A DNA stretch of 52,582 nt. It comes from Gemmatimonadota bacterium. Its GTDB lineage: Bacteria > Gemmatimonadota > Gemmatimonadetes > Longimicrobiales > Gaopeijiaceae. Positions 9,910 to 18,879 of this stretch are shown here, piece after piece. The stretch lies in the NCBI GenBank assembly GCA_028874905.1, contig JAPPGZ010000049.1, forward strand, positions 1-52,582. Reading direction: 5' to 3'. The position numbers and the translations under genes were made by a program. The notes beneath the pieces were generated by a model. That model worked only from the letters and a program-made list of their open reading frames with translations, made no database searches and was not told the DNA's origin. Numbering within the stretch: the stretch's first letter is position 1; each line of letters starts with the position of its first letter.

Positions 9910-12021
9910 CTAATGGGAGCCCTCGACCGCCCTTACGAGGCCGACAACCGCCTCCATTTGCGCCATCGGGTCCATGTGAGTGGTATCAAGGAGCACGGCA
10001 TCGCCTGCGCGGACAAGGGGGGCGAGCGACCGTGAGGAGTCGCGTGCGTCGCGGCCCTCCAGTCTGCGCGCCTCTTCCTCGATCTCCGCCGCGTCGGCGG
10101 ACTCGCCGCGTTGCAGTATGCGGCGCCGGGCACGCTCACGCGGGTGCGCGTCCAGGTAGATCTTCACTACCGCGTCCGGAAATACCACGGTCCCCATGTC
10201 CCGGCCTTCCGCCACCAGACCGGGACCCTCGGCTGCAGCGCGCTGCAACTGCAACAGGTGTTCGCGTACGACCGCGAGCGCCGAGACCGCAGACACCTCG
10301 CTGGTGACGCGCGCCGCCCTCAATGCTTCCTCGGGCACCCGCGCGCCCCGCATCCGTACGGCCATGGCGCGGTCGTCCCACTCGATCGCGATGTCCAGAG
10401 CCTCGAGGTCCGCAGGCGTCACCGTCCCCGCGACCATACCCGGGTCCGCATCGAGGAGTCCCAGCGTGACGGCCCGGTAGAGCGCTCCCGAGTCCAGGTG
10501 CCGGTAACCGAGCTGGCCTGCCACCGCTGCCGCGGTTGTGGACTTCCCCGATCCTGCCGAACCGTCGATCGCCACGACGGTGCATCCCGTCGGAGCCGCG
10601 ACGACGGGCATACGGGTATCCGGGGTATCTCGCGCACGCGGCCGGGGCTCCCGCATGCCTGACGTGGGCCGCCGCGTGCCCGGCCCGCGCCGTGGCGTGC
10701 CATCGCTCACGGTCTCCCACCATGTTCGTACGCGGGCGAGGAGGTCCCAGAAGCCGGGGAAGCTGACGTCGGCTACGCCAGGACCGTCGATCCGGATGTC
10801 GCAGCCGGGCGTGGCACCGAGGACCCCGAATGCCATCGCGATGCGGTGGTCGTGAAAGGTCTCGACAGGGCCCGTCAAGGGCGCATCGGTCCCCTCGATC
10901 TCGAGCCCGTCGTCGAACTCTTCCACGCGGACGCCGATCCGGCGCAGATTGGTCGCGAGTGCCGCAAGACGGTCCGACTCCTTCACCCTGAGTTCGCCTG
11001 CACCAGAGATGCGCGAAACGCCCTCGGCGCGTGCCGCCAGGACGGCCAGGATCGGCACCTCGTCAATCATTCCGGGGATTTCATCCCCCCCGACCTCCAC
11101 CGCGCCAAGCACACTTGAGTCGCCCGCAACAACCAGGTCCCCGACGGCCTCGCCCCCAGTTCGGCGGCGGCCCACGACGCGGATGTCGGCCCCCATCCGG
11201 GCGAGCGCGGGCAGCAGCCCCGTCCGCGTCGGGTTGACACCCACGGCTTCCACCGTGAAGAGATCCCCACAACCCACCAGGGCCGCCCACGCCAGAAAAA
11301 ACGCGGCCGACGAAAAATCGCCGGGCACTTGCATCTGCAACGGCGACAGGCGAGGCGGGGGCTCCGGCATGCGAACCAGCCACCCTCCTGTGGCCTCCCC
11401 CTCCGCCACGTCCACACCCATCCCCTCGAAGATGCGTTCACTGTGGTCGCGCGAGCGCCGCGGCTCCAGGACCTCCACGCCGACGCCGGCTCCCACGCCC
11501 GCGAAGAGAATCGCGCTTTTTACCTGTGCGCTCGCCACCCGCCCCTCGTGACGGATCTCGCTCAGATCCCCGCCCGTGATCTGAAACGGCACGACGCCGG
11601 GGCGCCCGAGGTATCGGATCGACGCACCCATTTCCCGAAGCGGGCCCGTGATCCTGTCCATCGGTCGGCGCGACAGCGATTCGTCACCGGCGAGGACCGC
11701 CGTGAGCGGCTGGGCTGCAAGCGCACCGGCCAGAAGGCGAACGCCGGTGCCGCTGTTTTCCAGGTCCAGAATGCCTTTGGGGCTTTTCCACGACCGCAGT
11801 CCGCGGCCCGCGATTCGCACCACCTGGTCCTCGCTGGCACCCAAGCCATCGATCTCCACCCCGAGCCTGGCCAACGCCCGTCCGGTCGCCAATGGATCCG
11901 CCCCTCGGAGCGCGCCCTCGATGCGGCTGGTGCCATCCGCCATGGCGCCCAGAATGAGGGCGCGCTGGGTGATGGACTTGTCGCCGGGGACCCGGATGCT
12001 CAGTCCTGCGGATCGCACCAC
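9910..12021 (-). CDS. aroA-cmk: Fused EPSP synthase (AroA) and cytidylate kinase (Cmk)
   Basis: One continuous 703-codon frame encodes two cytoplasmic enzymes. Residues 1-432 are EPSP synthase, sixth step of the shikimate pathway: VPGDKSITQRA with the shikimate-3-phosphate lysine, NSGTGVRLLAG, LSRRPMDRITG, SAQVKSAILFAG, MIDEVPILAVLAA with the catalytic Asp, RVKESDR and FHDHRIAMAF. Residues 433-478 are a Pro/Arg/Gly-rich linker. Residues 479-703 are a full-length CMP kinase: P-loop GSAGSGKST, LDSGALYRAVT, AEGRDMGTVVFPDA and RDSSRS-like LID residues. A GGGGAGG site lies just before two tandem GTG codons (12021 and 12018), overlapping the end of tyrA by about 20 nt. In other bacteria aroA and cmk are often adjacent separate genes. 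Confidence 0.93.
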   Translation of the reverse strand: MVRSAGLSIRVPGDKSITQRALILGAMADGTSRIEGALRGADPLATGRALARLGVEIDGLGASEDQVVRIAGRGLRSWKSPKGILDLENSGTGVRLLAGALAAQPLTAVLAGDESLSRRPMDRITGPLREMGASIRYLGRPGVVPFQITGGDLSEIRHEGRVASAQVKSAILFAGVGAGVGVEVLEPRRSRDHSERIFEGMGVDVAEGEATGGWLVRMPEPPPRLSPLQMQVPGDFSSAAFFLAWAALVGCGDLFTVEAVGVNPTRTGLLPALARMGADIRVVGRRRTGGEAVGDLVVAGDSSVLGAVEVGGDEIPGMIDEVPILAVLAARAEGVSRISGAGELRVKESDRLAALATNLRRIGVRVEEFDDGLEIEGTDAPLTGPVETFHDHRIAMAFGVLGATPGCDIRIDGPGVADVSFPGFWDLLARVRTWWETVSDGTPRRGPGTRRPTSGMREPRPRARDTPDTRMPVVAAPTGCTVVAIDGSAGSGKSTTAAAVAGQLGYRHLDSGALYRAVTLGLLDADPGMVAGTVTPADLEALDIAIEWDDRAMAVRMRGARVPEEALRAARVTSEVSAVSALAVVREHLLQLQRAAAEGPGLVAEGRDMGTVVFPDAVVKIYLDAHPRERARRRILQRGESADAAEIEEEARRLEGRDARDSSRSLAPLVRAGDAVLLDTTHMDPMAQMEAVVGLVRAVEGSH

Positions 12022-12920
12022 CGCCTCCCCCGCTCCAGCAGCTGCGCCACCCCTTCGACGTCGCCCCGTTCCAACATCCTGCGAATGGTGCCGATCCGCT
12101 CTTCCAGTGCGGCCAGCGCCCGGGCGTCAGATGCGGCGGCGGCCCGGAGCAACGGGGTCCACATCCGGGAACCCGACCCCGCGATTCGCGTCGCGTCCCG
12201 TCCGCCGGGACCGAGCGTCGCCCGGGAGATTCCTGCGTCGGCAAGAGTTGTGGCGAGGGTGCTGGCCACGAGTTGTGGAAGGTGGCTCGCCCAGGCCATC
12301 GTGCGATCGTGGTCCTCGGCAGCGACGACTCGCGGCCGCGCGCCGAGCACCTGCCAGAATGCGCACGCCCGCCCCACAGCGTCGGCATGGGTATCGGCAG
12401 CCGCCTCCGCCGCCCCGCGACCGCGCTGCGCACCCGCCGCGTCACAAGGACTGATCCAGACGTCTGCACCCTGGAACAGATCGGCGCGCGCGGCGGCGTA
12501 GCCCGAGCGCTCGGAGCCGGCCATCGGGTGCGCACCGACGAACGTGCCGGCCGCCGAGGGGCCGTGAGCCGCCGCGGCCTCGAGCACCGGTGCCTTGAGG
12601 CTCGCCACATCGGTCGCCAGAGCGGCCGTGCTCCACTCCGAGACGGTTTCCCCGACCAGCGCGACGGTTGTGTCCAGGGGTGTGGCAAAGACCACCACGC
12701 CGCCGGCGAGCGGACACTGGTCCAGGGAGCGCGCGAGCCGCACGCCGTCTTCCGCAGCCAGCCCGGCACTGGCCGGGTCGGGCTCGATCCCATGGACGGG
12801 CACTTCGGGAAACCGGTGGCGAAGGGACTTCACGACCGATCCCCCCATGACACCCAGGCCAACCACGGTCACGGCGCCCGACAGCTCCGGGGGCATCGCG
12901 GACACGTCAATCTCACCCAT
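12000..12920 (-). CDS. tyrA: Prephenate/arogenate dehydrogenase (TyrA)
   Basis: NAD(P)-dependent oxidative decarboxylation of prephenate or arogenate, the tyrosine branch of aromatic amino-acid synthesis. The 306-residue sequence starts with a Rossmann motif VVGLGVMGGSV (about residue 19). It continues with VVFATPLD, LATDVASLKAPVLE, the substrate motif GAHPMAGSERSGY and ASHLPQLVA in the helical dimerisation domain. This is the normal length for a stand-alone dehydrogenase; there is no chorismate mutase or ACT domain. The ATG overlaps the RNase Z stop by 8 nt and has GGAG about 9 nt upstream. It is translationally coupled into aroA-cmk, giving the known tyrA-aroA-cmk-rpsA supraoperon order. 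Confidence 0.92.
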   Translation of the reverse strand: MGEIDVSAMPPELSGAVTVVGLGVMGGSVVKSLRHRFPEVPVHGIEPDPASAGLAAEDGVRLARSLDQCPLAGGVVVFATPLDTTVALVGETVSEWSTAALATDVASLKAPVLEAAAAHGPSAAGTFVGAHPMAGSERSGYAAARADLFQGADVWISPCDAAGAQRGRGAAEAAADTHADAVGRACAFWQVLGARPRVVAAEDHDRTMAWASHLPQLVASTLATTLADAGISRATLGPGGRDATRIAGSGSRMWTPLLRAAAASDARALAALEERIGTIRRMLERGDVEGVAQLLERGRRWCDPQD

Positions 12921-13824
12921 GGTAGCCGAGCTCCACTTCCAGGCCGTCGTAAGCGACTGCCGCTTCCGGAAACACCTCGCGCGCCTGCTCTCGCAACCGA
13001 TCCGGCGACTCCGAGTACCGAGCGGAAATGTGGGTCAGCACCAGTCGCCTCACGCGCGCCCTTGCCGCCACCTCCGCGGCCTCCAACGCGGTGGAGTGCC
13101 GCGTTTCCCGTGCTCGCCCCACTTCGTCCGACCCGAACGTGGCCTCGTGAATCAGGAGGTCCGCCCTCATGGCGGCCCGCACTGTGGCGCGACTGGGTCT
13201 CGTGTCGCCCGTGTATACCACCGTACGCCCGGGACGCGACGGACCCACGACATCGTCCGGGGAAATGGTCCGATCCCCGACCCCGACTGTCTCCCCCCGG
13301 TGCAGCCGACCGAAGAGAGGTCCCTCGGGCACGCCCAGCCGGCGAGCGGCCTCCACGTCGAACCGCCCGAGACGCGGTTCCTCGATCAACGCGTATCCGA
13401 GCGCCGCGACTCCATGTTCGGCGCGAAACGCGTGCACGGCCCAATCGTCGAAGTCGACGCGGTCGCCCGGCTTGAGACTCCTGACTTCGATCGGAAAAGG
13501 CAGCCTCTCCACACCCAGTCGCACGGCCGCATCCAGGGTGGCGACGGCCCCGGCGGGGCCATAGATGTTCATGCGCTCGTCCCTGCCCTGCAGTCCCATG
13601 GTCCTGAGCAGGCCCGGAAGACCCAGGAAGTGATCGGCGTGGGCATGGGTGATGAAGATGTGGGAAAACGTGAAACCGGTGCCGAAGCGCATGATCTGAC
13701 GCTGGGTGCCCTCGCCACAGTCCCAGAGGACGGACCGGCCCTCCCGCTGGATCGCGATGGCCGATACACTCCGACGGACGGTCGGGCGCGCGGCGGCAGT
13801 TCCGAGAAAACGGACTCGAATCAT
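12913..13824 (-). CDS. rnz: Ribonuclease Z (tRNA 3'-processing endonuclease)
   Basis: Zinc-dependent metallo-beta-lactamase-fold nuclease that trims 3' trailers from tRNA precursors. The 303-residue protein from ATG 13824 has the family length and motifs: FLGTAAARPT at the N-terminus, DCGEGTQRQ, the metal site THAHADH, GYALIEEP, YTGDTRPS, IHEATF and the later HST and LTHISARY histidines. The longer open frame upstream (to about 14301) reads through the promoter region of the divergent gene and is not part of it. It is the first gene of the minus-strand block. The tRNA gene in this window lacks an encoded CCA, so it is a plausible substrate of such an enzyme. Confidence 0.92.
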   Translation of the reverse strand: MIRVRFLGTAAARPTVRRSVSAIAIQREGRSVLWDCGEGTQRQIMRFGTGFTFSHIFITHAHADHFLGLPGLLRTMGLQGRDERMNIYGPAGAVATLDAAVRLGVERLPFPIEVRSLKPGDRVDFDDWAVHAFRAEHGVAALGYALIEEPRLGRFDVEAARRLGVPEGPLFGRLHRGETVGVGDRTISPDDVVGPSRPGRTVVYTGDTRPSRATVRAAMRADLLIHEATFGSDEVGRARETRHSTALEAAEVAARARVRRLVLTHISARYSESPDRLREQAREVFPEAAVAYDGLEVELGYHG

Positions 13825-14032
13825 CTGGTCGCTCGGCGATTGGTTGGCGTGGGCACGCGTGAGCGGACAACCCGAAGCAACACCGGGGCCGGGCATCGGC
13901 ACAGCAGCAGCGGTAAAGATAACCGTCCGCCGCATCCATCGTTTGCCCACCCCCCTCAGGGCGCTTATCGTAGTCTGTTGACCCGCTACTGGAGCACCAC
14001 GGGCAGTCAAGCCGAGACGCGGAGGAATCCTG

Positions 14033-15367
14033 ATGAAGGCCAGCGCAGCGAAGGAACCGAACAACCGCCCCGCCCCGAGCAGAAGGGACTTCCTTGGATC
14101 GGCCGCGGCAGCCCTCGGAGCCTCGCAGCTGCCGTCTTTCAATCCCCGCGCCACGCACGTCGCACGCGAGCTCGCCCGACAACCGGGAACCGCGGCAGAG
14201 ATTGCCGACGACGAGAACTTCTGGTCGGAAGTCGCCAGGGCCTTCACCGTCGACAGGACACTGGTGAACCTCAACAACGGTGGCGTCAGTCCATCGCCCA
14301 CCTTCGTGCAGGACGCGATGAAGCGGCATCTCGACTACTCCAACGAGGCGCCCACCTACACGATGTGGCAGATCCTCGAGCCGCAGCGGGAAGGCGTGCG
14401 GGCCAGGATGGCGCGGGAGTGGGGAGTCGACGCGGAAGAGATCGCGTTCACCCGCAACGCGTCCGAGGGACTTCAGACCTGTCAGTTCGGCTACGACCTG
14501 GAACCCGGCGACGAGGTGCTCACCACGACGCAGGACTACGGGCGCATGCTCACGACGTTCCGGCAACGGGAACGGCGCGAGGGCATCGTCATGCGGCAGA
14601 TCAAGGTGCCCGTGCCCGCAGAGGACCCCGCCGAGGTCGTGAGCCGCTTCGAGGAGGGTATCACCCCGCGCACCCGGCTGATCCTCATGTGTCACATGAT
14701 AAACCTGACGGGTCAGATCCTGCCCGTGCGCGAGATCGTGGCGATGGCCCGCAAGCACGATGTCCCGGTTATCGTCGACGGTGCCCACGCGATGGCGCAC
14801 TTCCCGTTCAAGCTGCGCGACCTGGAGTGCGACAACTACTCCACAAGTCTCCACAAGTGGCTGTTCGCTCCGCATGGGACCGGCCTGCTGTATGTGCGGC
14901 GCGACGAGATCGCCAACATCTGGCCCCTGATGGCGGCACCCGACCGCATGGACGGCGACATCCGCAAGTACGAGGAGATCGGGACGCACCCCGCCGCCAA
15001 CTACCTGGCCATCGGCGAGGCCCTGACCTTCCACCAGGGGATCGGAGCCGAGAGGAAGGCGGCGCGTCTCACCTATCTTCGCGACTACTGGGCAAACCGT
15101 CTCCTCGAGAACGACCGCGTGAGCCTCAACACGAGCCAGAAACCCGGATTCGCCTGCGGCATCGCCAACGTGCATGTCGACGGCCTGGACACGGGGGCGC
15201 TGAGCAGGTGGCTTTGGAACGAGCACCGCATCATCAACGTCGCCATCGGTCACGAGGAGTGCACCGGGTTGCGGATCTCGCCGAGCGTGTACACGACGCT
15301 GGAGGAGCTCGACCGGTTCAGTGAGGCCATGGAGTCCGCGATCAAGCACGGCTTGCCGGAGGTCTGA
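14033..15367 (+). CDS. Tat-exported class V PLP-dependent aminotransferase-fold enzyme
   Basis: A 444-residue enzyme of the class V aminotransferase/cysteine desulfurase/isopenicillin N epimerase family, with pyridoxal phosphate as cofactor. Residues 1-45 carry a twin-arginine signal (SRRDFLGSAAAALGA), so the folded holoenzyme is probably moved to the periplasm. Motifs: LNNGGVSPSP near the N-terminus, TRNASEGLQ for phosphate contacts, VDGAHAMAHFP with the cofactor Asp, and TSLHKWLFAPHGTGLLY with the Schiff-base lysine. A GGAGGA site precedes the ATG by 7 nt. It is the first gene of a tight five-gene operon. The substrate cannot be told; amino-acid epimerase/lyase activity on envelope peptides or antibiotics is a guess. 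Confidence 0.85.
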   Translation: MKASAAKEPNNRPAPSRRDFLGSAAAALGASQLPSFNPRATHVARELARQPGTAAEIADDENFWSEVARAFTVDRTLVNLNNGGVSPSPTFVQDAMKRHLDYSNEAPTYTMWQILEPQREGVRARMAREWGVDAEEIAFTRNASEGLQTCQFGYDLEPGDEVLTTTQDYGRMLTTFRQRERREGIVMRQIKVPVPAEDPAEVVSRFEEGITPRTRLILMCHMINLTGQILPVREIVAMARKHDVPVIVDGAHAMAHFPFKLRDLECDNYSTSLHKWLFAPHGTGLLYVRRDEIANIWPLMAAPDRMDGDIRKYEEIGTHPAANYLAIGEALTFHQGIGAERKAARLTYLRDYWANRLLENDRVSLNTSQKPGFACGIANVHVDGLDTGALSRWLWNEHRIINVAIGHEECTGLRISPSVYTTLEELDRFSEAMESAIKHGLPEV

Positions 15368-15368
15368 C

Positions 15369-16766
15369 GTGCGCTCGCGCGCCCTGATCACGGGCGCCCT
15401 GTTGGCCATGCCCGCGATCGCGGCCGCTTCCCGGCTGCACACCGAACTCAAGGAGTCGAGTCCGGCGCAGGATGCCGTTCTGACGGAATCGCCGACGGTG
15501 GTGACGCTCACCTACACCACCGACGTCCAGCTCGTCGAAAGCAGCGTGTCCGTGCGGTCCGCAACGGGAGACGCGGCCCCCGTCGGCGCCGGTGAACTGG
15601 CCTATCTCCACGAGGACCGGCAGGACGTGCTTGTGTTCGCCCTGGACGGACCGCTGGGCCGAGGAAGCTATATCGTAGCCTGGACCACCGCGGGCCCGGA
15701 CGGACATGCACTCTCCGGAGAATTCAGCTTTCGGGTCGATGTTCCGGGAGTGGACGAACCGGACGGGGCCGCAGGCGTGGACGCCACTCCGGCGCCGGGG
15801 GTCGAGCCGGAACCGCAGCGCACGCGGACGGCCGGTGACGCGGGCGCGCCAACCTTCGAGGATGCGGCGGCACTGGTGACGCGCTTCCTCTTCTACACGG
15901 GCATCGTGGGACTCCTGGGGTCGGTCGCGTTCAAGGTAATCGTGCTCGGCGCCGCAACGAACGCCGGCTTCCCGAAAGAGGCGGCCGAAGGCGTTTCCAC
16001 GGGCGCATGGCGGATAGCGGCCATATCCACGGCCCTGCTGCTGGTCGCCGTTCCCCTGCGGCTCTGGTTCCAGGCGCGGACGTTCTTCCCGGACGACCCC
16101 GGCGGCAACCTCGCTGCCGTGACCGCGGGAACGCCATGGAGCACGGGATGGTGGCTGCACACCGCCGCAGGGGTCGTCGCGGCTGCGGGGGTCGCGCTGT
16201 GCCGCCGTGTACGTCGGGGCGAAACGGGGTGGCACGTCGTTCTGGCGGCGGCCCTGCTGGTCCCGCTCGCACCGATCCTCTCCGGGCATGCCTGGGCTGA
16301 TGCGCCACGAGGCCTGTCCGCGGTTGCAACCTACCTTCACGTCGTGGCGGCGGGCGCCTGGGTCGGGGGCCTGTTCTGCCTGCTCTCGGCCGGACTCCCG
16401 GCGTTGCGCGCCGCCGACGCGGACCGCGGGGGCACCGGTCCCGGCCTGACCACGCTTGTCGGCGCCTTCTCCCGGCTGGCACTCGTCGCCGTCGGGACGC
16501 TGGTCGCATCGGGCGGCGTGAAGGCGTGGCTTCACATGGGTGCCCCGTCGGACCTCTGGACGACGCACTGGGGGCGCTCACTCCTCATCAAGGACTTCGT
16601 TGTCGCATGTGTCATGGCCATCGGCTTCTACAATTGGCGCGTGGTGCGCCCAGCTCTGTCGGCCGACCCGGATCCGGCTCGCCTTCGCAGATCCGCAAAG
16701 GCCGAATTGGCGTTCGGCGCCGCAGCGGTCGCGGCGACCTCCTGGCTCGTGGTGCAGCCCCTCTGA
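15369..16766 (+). CDS. CopC-CopD fusion copper protein
   Basis: A 465-residue membrane protein combining a periplasmic CopC-like copper-binding domain and a CopD-like multi-pass domain, as in YcnJ-type importers. The GTG start lies one base after the stop of the previous gene. A signal peptide (AMPAIAAAS) is followed by LHTELKESSPAQDAVL, the CopC N-terminal histidine motif, and by DGHALSGEFSFRV, which carries the second conserved histidine. After a Pro-rich linker (about 135-160), eight hydrophobic segments make up CopD with LHVVAAGAWVGGL typical of the family. Methionine-rich Cu(I) motifs are scarce. It may supply copper to a periplasmic enzyme or confer tolerance; the neighbours do not decide this. 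Confidence 0.85.
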   Translation: MRSRALITGALLAMPAIAAASRLHTELKESSPAQDAVLTESPTVVTLTYTTDVQLVESSVSVRSATGDAAPVGAGELAYLHEDRQDVLVFALDGPLGRGSYIVAWTTAGPDGHALSGEFSFRVDVPGVDEPDGAAGVDATPAPGVEPEPQRTRTAGDAGAPTFEDAAALVTRFLFYTGIVGLLGSVAFKVIVLGAATNAGFPKEAAEGVSTGAWRIAAISTALLLVAVPLRLWFQARTFFPDDPGGNLAAVTAGTPWSTGWWLHTAAGVVAAAGVALCRRVRRGETGWHVVLAAALLVPLAPILSGHAWADAPRGLSAVATYLHVVAAGAWVGGLFCLLSAGLPALRAADADRGGTGPGLTTLVGAFSRLALVAVGTLVASGGVKAWLHMGAPSDLWTTHWGRSLLIKDFVVACVMAIGFYNWRVVRPALSADPDPARLRRSAKAELAFGAAAVAATSWLVVQPL

Positions 16767-18874
16767 TGGCCACGACAGGCGCGCGCGCCATGGCCGCCGC
16801 CACGGCCGTGACCGTGCTGGTCCTCGCGACCGCGGCACGGCCTGTGGCCGCGCAGAACGGCCCGACAGACCTGGATGCGCTGGTGGGGTGGCCGTTCCCC
16901 ACCGCGTTGACCGCGGCCTCCGCGGCCCCGGCCGTCGCGTGGGTGCGCAACGAGCGCGGCGCGCGCAACATCTGGACGGCCGGCGCGCCCGGGTGGACCG
17001 GACGCCGTCTGACGACGTTCACGCGTGACGACGGCCAGGAGATCGCGGAACTCGCAGTGGCCGCGAACGGCTCGCTGGTCGCGTTCGCCCGGGGAGGCGC
17101 CCCGAACCGCGCCGGTGAGATTCCCAACCCCGAGAGCGACCCCGCCGGAGCGGACCGGGAGATCTGGGTGGTGGGCACCGACGGCAGCGCCGCGCACAGG
17201 CTGGGACCGGGCCACTCGCCGCTCCTCTCGCCGGACGGCGCCTGGGTCATCTACATCGACCGCGGCGTGATCCAGCGCAGGCCGACCGGCGACCCCTCCG
17301 CCTCTCCGGAACCACTGGTCAGAGGCCGCGGAAGCCCGGCGGAACTGCGGCTCTCGCCCGACGGGACCCGCCTGGCCTGGACGAGCCGGCGGGGAGATCA
17401 CGCCTTCATCGGGATACTCGACCTTGAGAGCGGGGGCCTTCGGTACCTGGACCCGTCGCTCGATGTGGACGGGAGCCCGGCATGGTCGCCGGACGGGCGC
17501 GAGATCGCCTTCCTGCGCATCCCCAACCGACGTGACCGCCTGCCCTTCTTCGCCGTTCGGGAGTCGATCCCCTGGAGCATTCGGGTCGTCCGGCTCGATT
17601 CGGGAGCCGCGCGCACCGTGTTCACGGCCCGCGAGGGAACCGGGAGCGCGTTCCGTACCATCTCGGGACCCAACAACATCTTCTGGGGCGCGGACGGCCG
17701 TATCGCGTTTCCGTGGGAGGAGAACGGCTTCACCAACCTCTACTCGGTCGATGCCCGGGGCGGCGACGAGCCCCGGTCCATCGCCACCGGGGAATTCGAG
17801 GTGCAGTACGTGGCCCTGGCGCCCGGCGGGGAGGCTCTCGTCTTCTCGTCCAACGAGGGAGACATCGATCGCCAGCACCTGTGGTGGGGACCGCTGGACG
17901 GCAGTGGCGCGCGCCTGTTGACGCCGGGGGCGGGGACCGAATGGCAGCCGGTCCCCACGACCGACGGATCGGTGGTCTTTCTCGCTTCCGCGGGGACCGT
18001 GCCCGCCCACGCGGAGGTGCTCTCCGGAGACGGGCGGCGCTGGCTTGTTCCCCGGGCGATGGACGAAATCCCCGACGGTCTCGCCGACCCCATCCAGGTC
18101 GTCTTCCCCTCCACCGACGGCCTGCCGATACACGGCCAGCTCTTCCTCCCGGGCGGAGAGCCGCCGCCCGGCGGCTGGCCCGGCGTCCTCTTCCTCCACG
18201 GCGGGTCCCGCCGGCAGATGCTGCTCGGCTTCCACCACCGCGGCTACTACCACAACACCTATTCCTTCAACCAGCACCTCGCCGCGAACGGCTACGCGGT
18301 CCTCTCGGTCAACTACCGCAGCGGCATCGGCTACGGCATGGAGTTCCGCGAGGCGCTGCACTACGGGGCGGACGGCGCGTCCGAGGTCAACGACGTCCTC
18401 GGCGCGGGCGTGTACATGGCGTCGCGGGACGATGTGGATGCCGACCGGATCGGACTATGGGGCGGCTCCTACGGCGGCTACCTGACCGCCCACGGACTCG
18501 CACGCGCATCGGACCTTTTCAAGGCCGGCGTGGACATCCACGGTGTCCACGACTGGAACAAGGCAATCCGGAATTTCGTACCCTCCTACGAACCTGCTGC
18601 CCGGCCCGAAGTGGCGCGCCGGGCCTTCGAGTCCTCGCCCATGGCCTTCGTCGACCGTTGGACTTCTCCAGTGCTGCTCATTCACGGGGACGACGATCGC
18701 AACGTTCCGTTTGCGGAATCGGTCGAACTGGCGGAAGTGCTGCGCGGCAACGGCGTGCATGTAGAGCACCTGGTCTTCCCCGACGAGGTGCACGGCTTCC
18801 TGCTGCACCGGAACTGGATGGCCGCCTTCCAGGCAGCGGAAGACTTCTTCGACCGCTTCCTCAAGGTGCGCTGA
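16766..18874 (+). CDS. Exported S9 family (prolyl oligopeptidase/DPP-like) serine peptidase
   Basis: A 702-residue secreted peptidase. The ATG overlaps the CopCD stop (TGATG). A signal peptide ending PVAAQ is followed by a PD40/TolB-like beta-propeller (about 40-480; repeated SPDG and SGG turns such as LRLSPDGTRLAWTS and PAWSPDGREIAFLR). The alpha/beta-hydrolase domain spans about 490-702. The catalytic triad is visible: Ser in GLWGGSYGGYLT, Asp in LLIHGDDDRNVPF, His in PDEVHGFLLH. The family cleaves short peptides, often after proline or as dipeptidyl peptidases. It is directly followed, 5 nt on, by an orphan plug protein, the same pairing seen at 44628-47893. Confidence 0.9.
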   Translation: MATTGARAMAAATAVTVLVLATAARPVAAQNGPTDLDALVGWPFPTALTAASAAPAVAWVRNERGARNIWTAGAPGWTGRRLTTFTRDDGQEIAELAVAANGSLVAFARGGAPNRAGEIPNPESDPAGADREIWVVGTDGSAAHRLGPGHSPLLSPDGAWVIYIDRGVIQRRPTGDPSASPEPLVRGRGSPAELRLSPDGTRLAWTSRRGDHAFIGILDLESGGLRYLDPSLDVDGSPAWSPDGREIAFLRIPNRRDRLPFFAVRESIPWSIRVVRLDSGAARTVFTAREGTGSAFRTISGPNNIFWGADGRIAFPWEENGFTNLYSVDARGGDEPRSIATGEFEVQYVALAPGGEALVFSSNEGDIDRQHLWWGPLDGSGARLLTPGAGTEWQPVPTTDGSVVFLASAGTVPAHAEVLSGDGRRWLVPRAMDEIPDGLADPIQVVFPSTDGLPIHGQLFLPGGEPPPGGWPGVLFLHGGSRRQMLLGFHHRGYYHNTYSFNQHLAANGYAVLSVNYRSGIGYGMEFREALHYGADGASEVNDVLGAGVYMASRDDVDADRIGLWGGSYGGYLTAHGLARASDLFKAGVDIHGVHDWNKAIRNFVPSYEPAARPEVARRAFESSPMAFVDRWTSPVLLIHGDDDRNVPFAESVELAEVLRGNGVHVEHLVFPDEVHGFLLHRNWMAAFQAAEDFFDRFLKVR

Positions 18875-18879
18875 CGAAA

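Noticed and set aside
9769..10035. Plus-strand ORF starting MKIKAGQTHPQW, which looked briefly like a ribosomal protein L31-type start
   Set aside because: Only the first residues look gene-like; it lacks the zinc-binding residues and overlaps the end of aroA-cmk. The gap is more likely the rpsA leader.
12595..15511. Two very long overlapping open frames (909 codons plus strand, 880 codons minus strand)
   Set aside because: Both cross several well-supported genes (tyrA, rnz, Tat PLP enzyme) in other frames, are rich in Arg/Pro/Gly and show no motif; they are GC-driven shadows.
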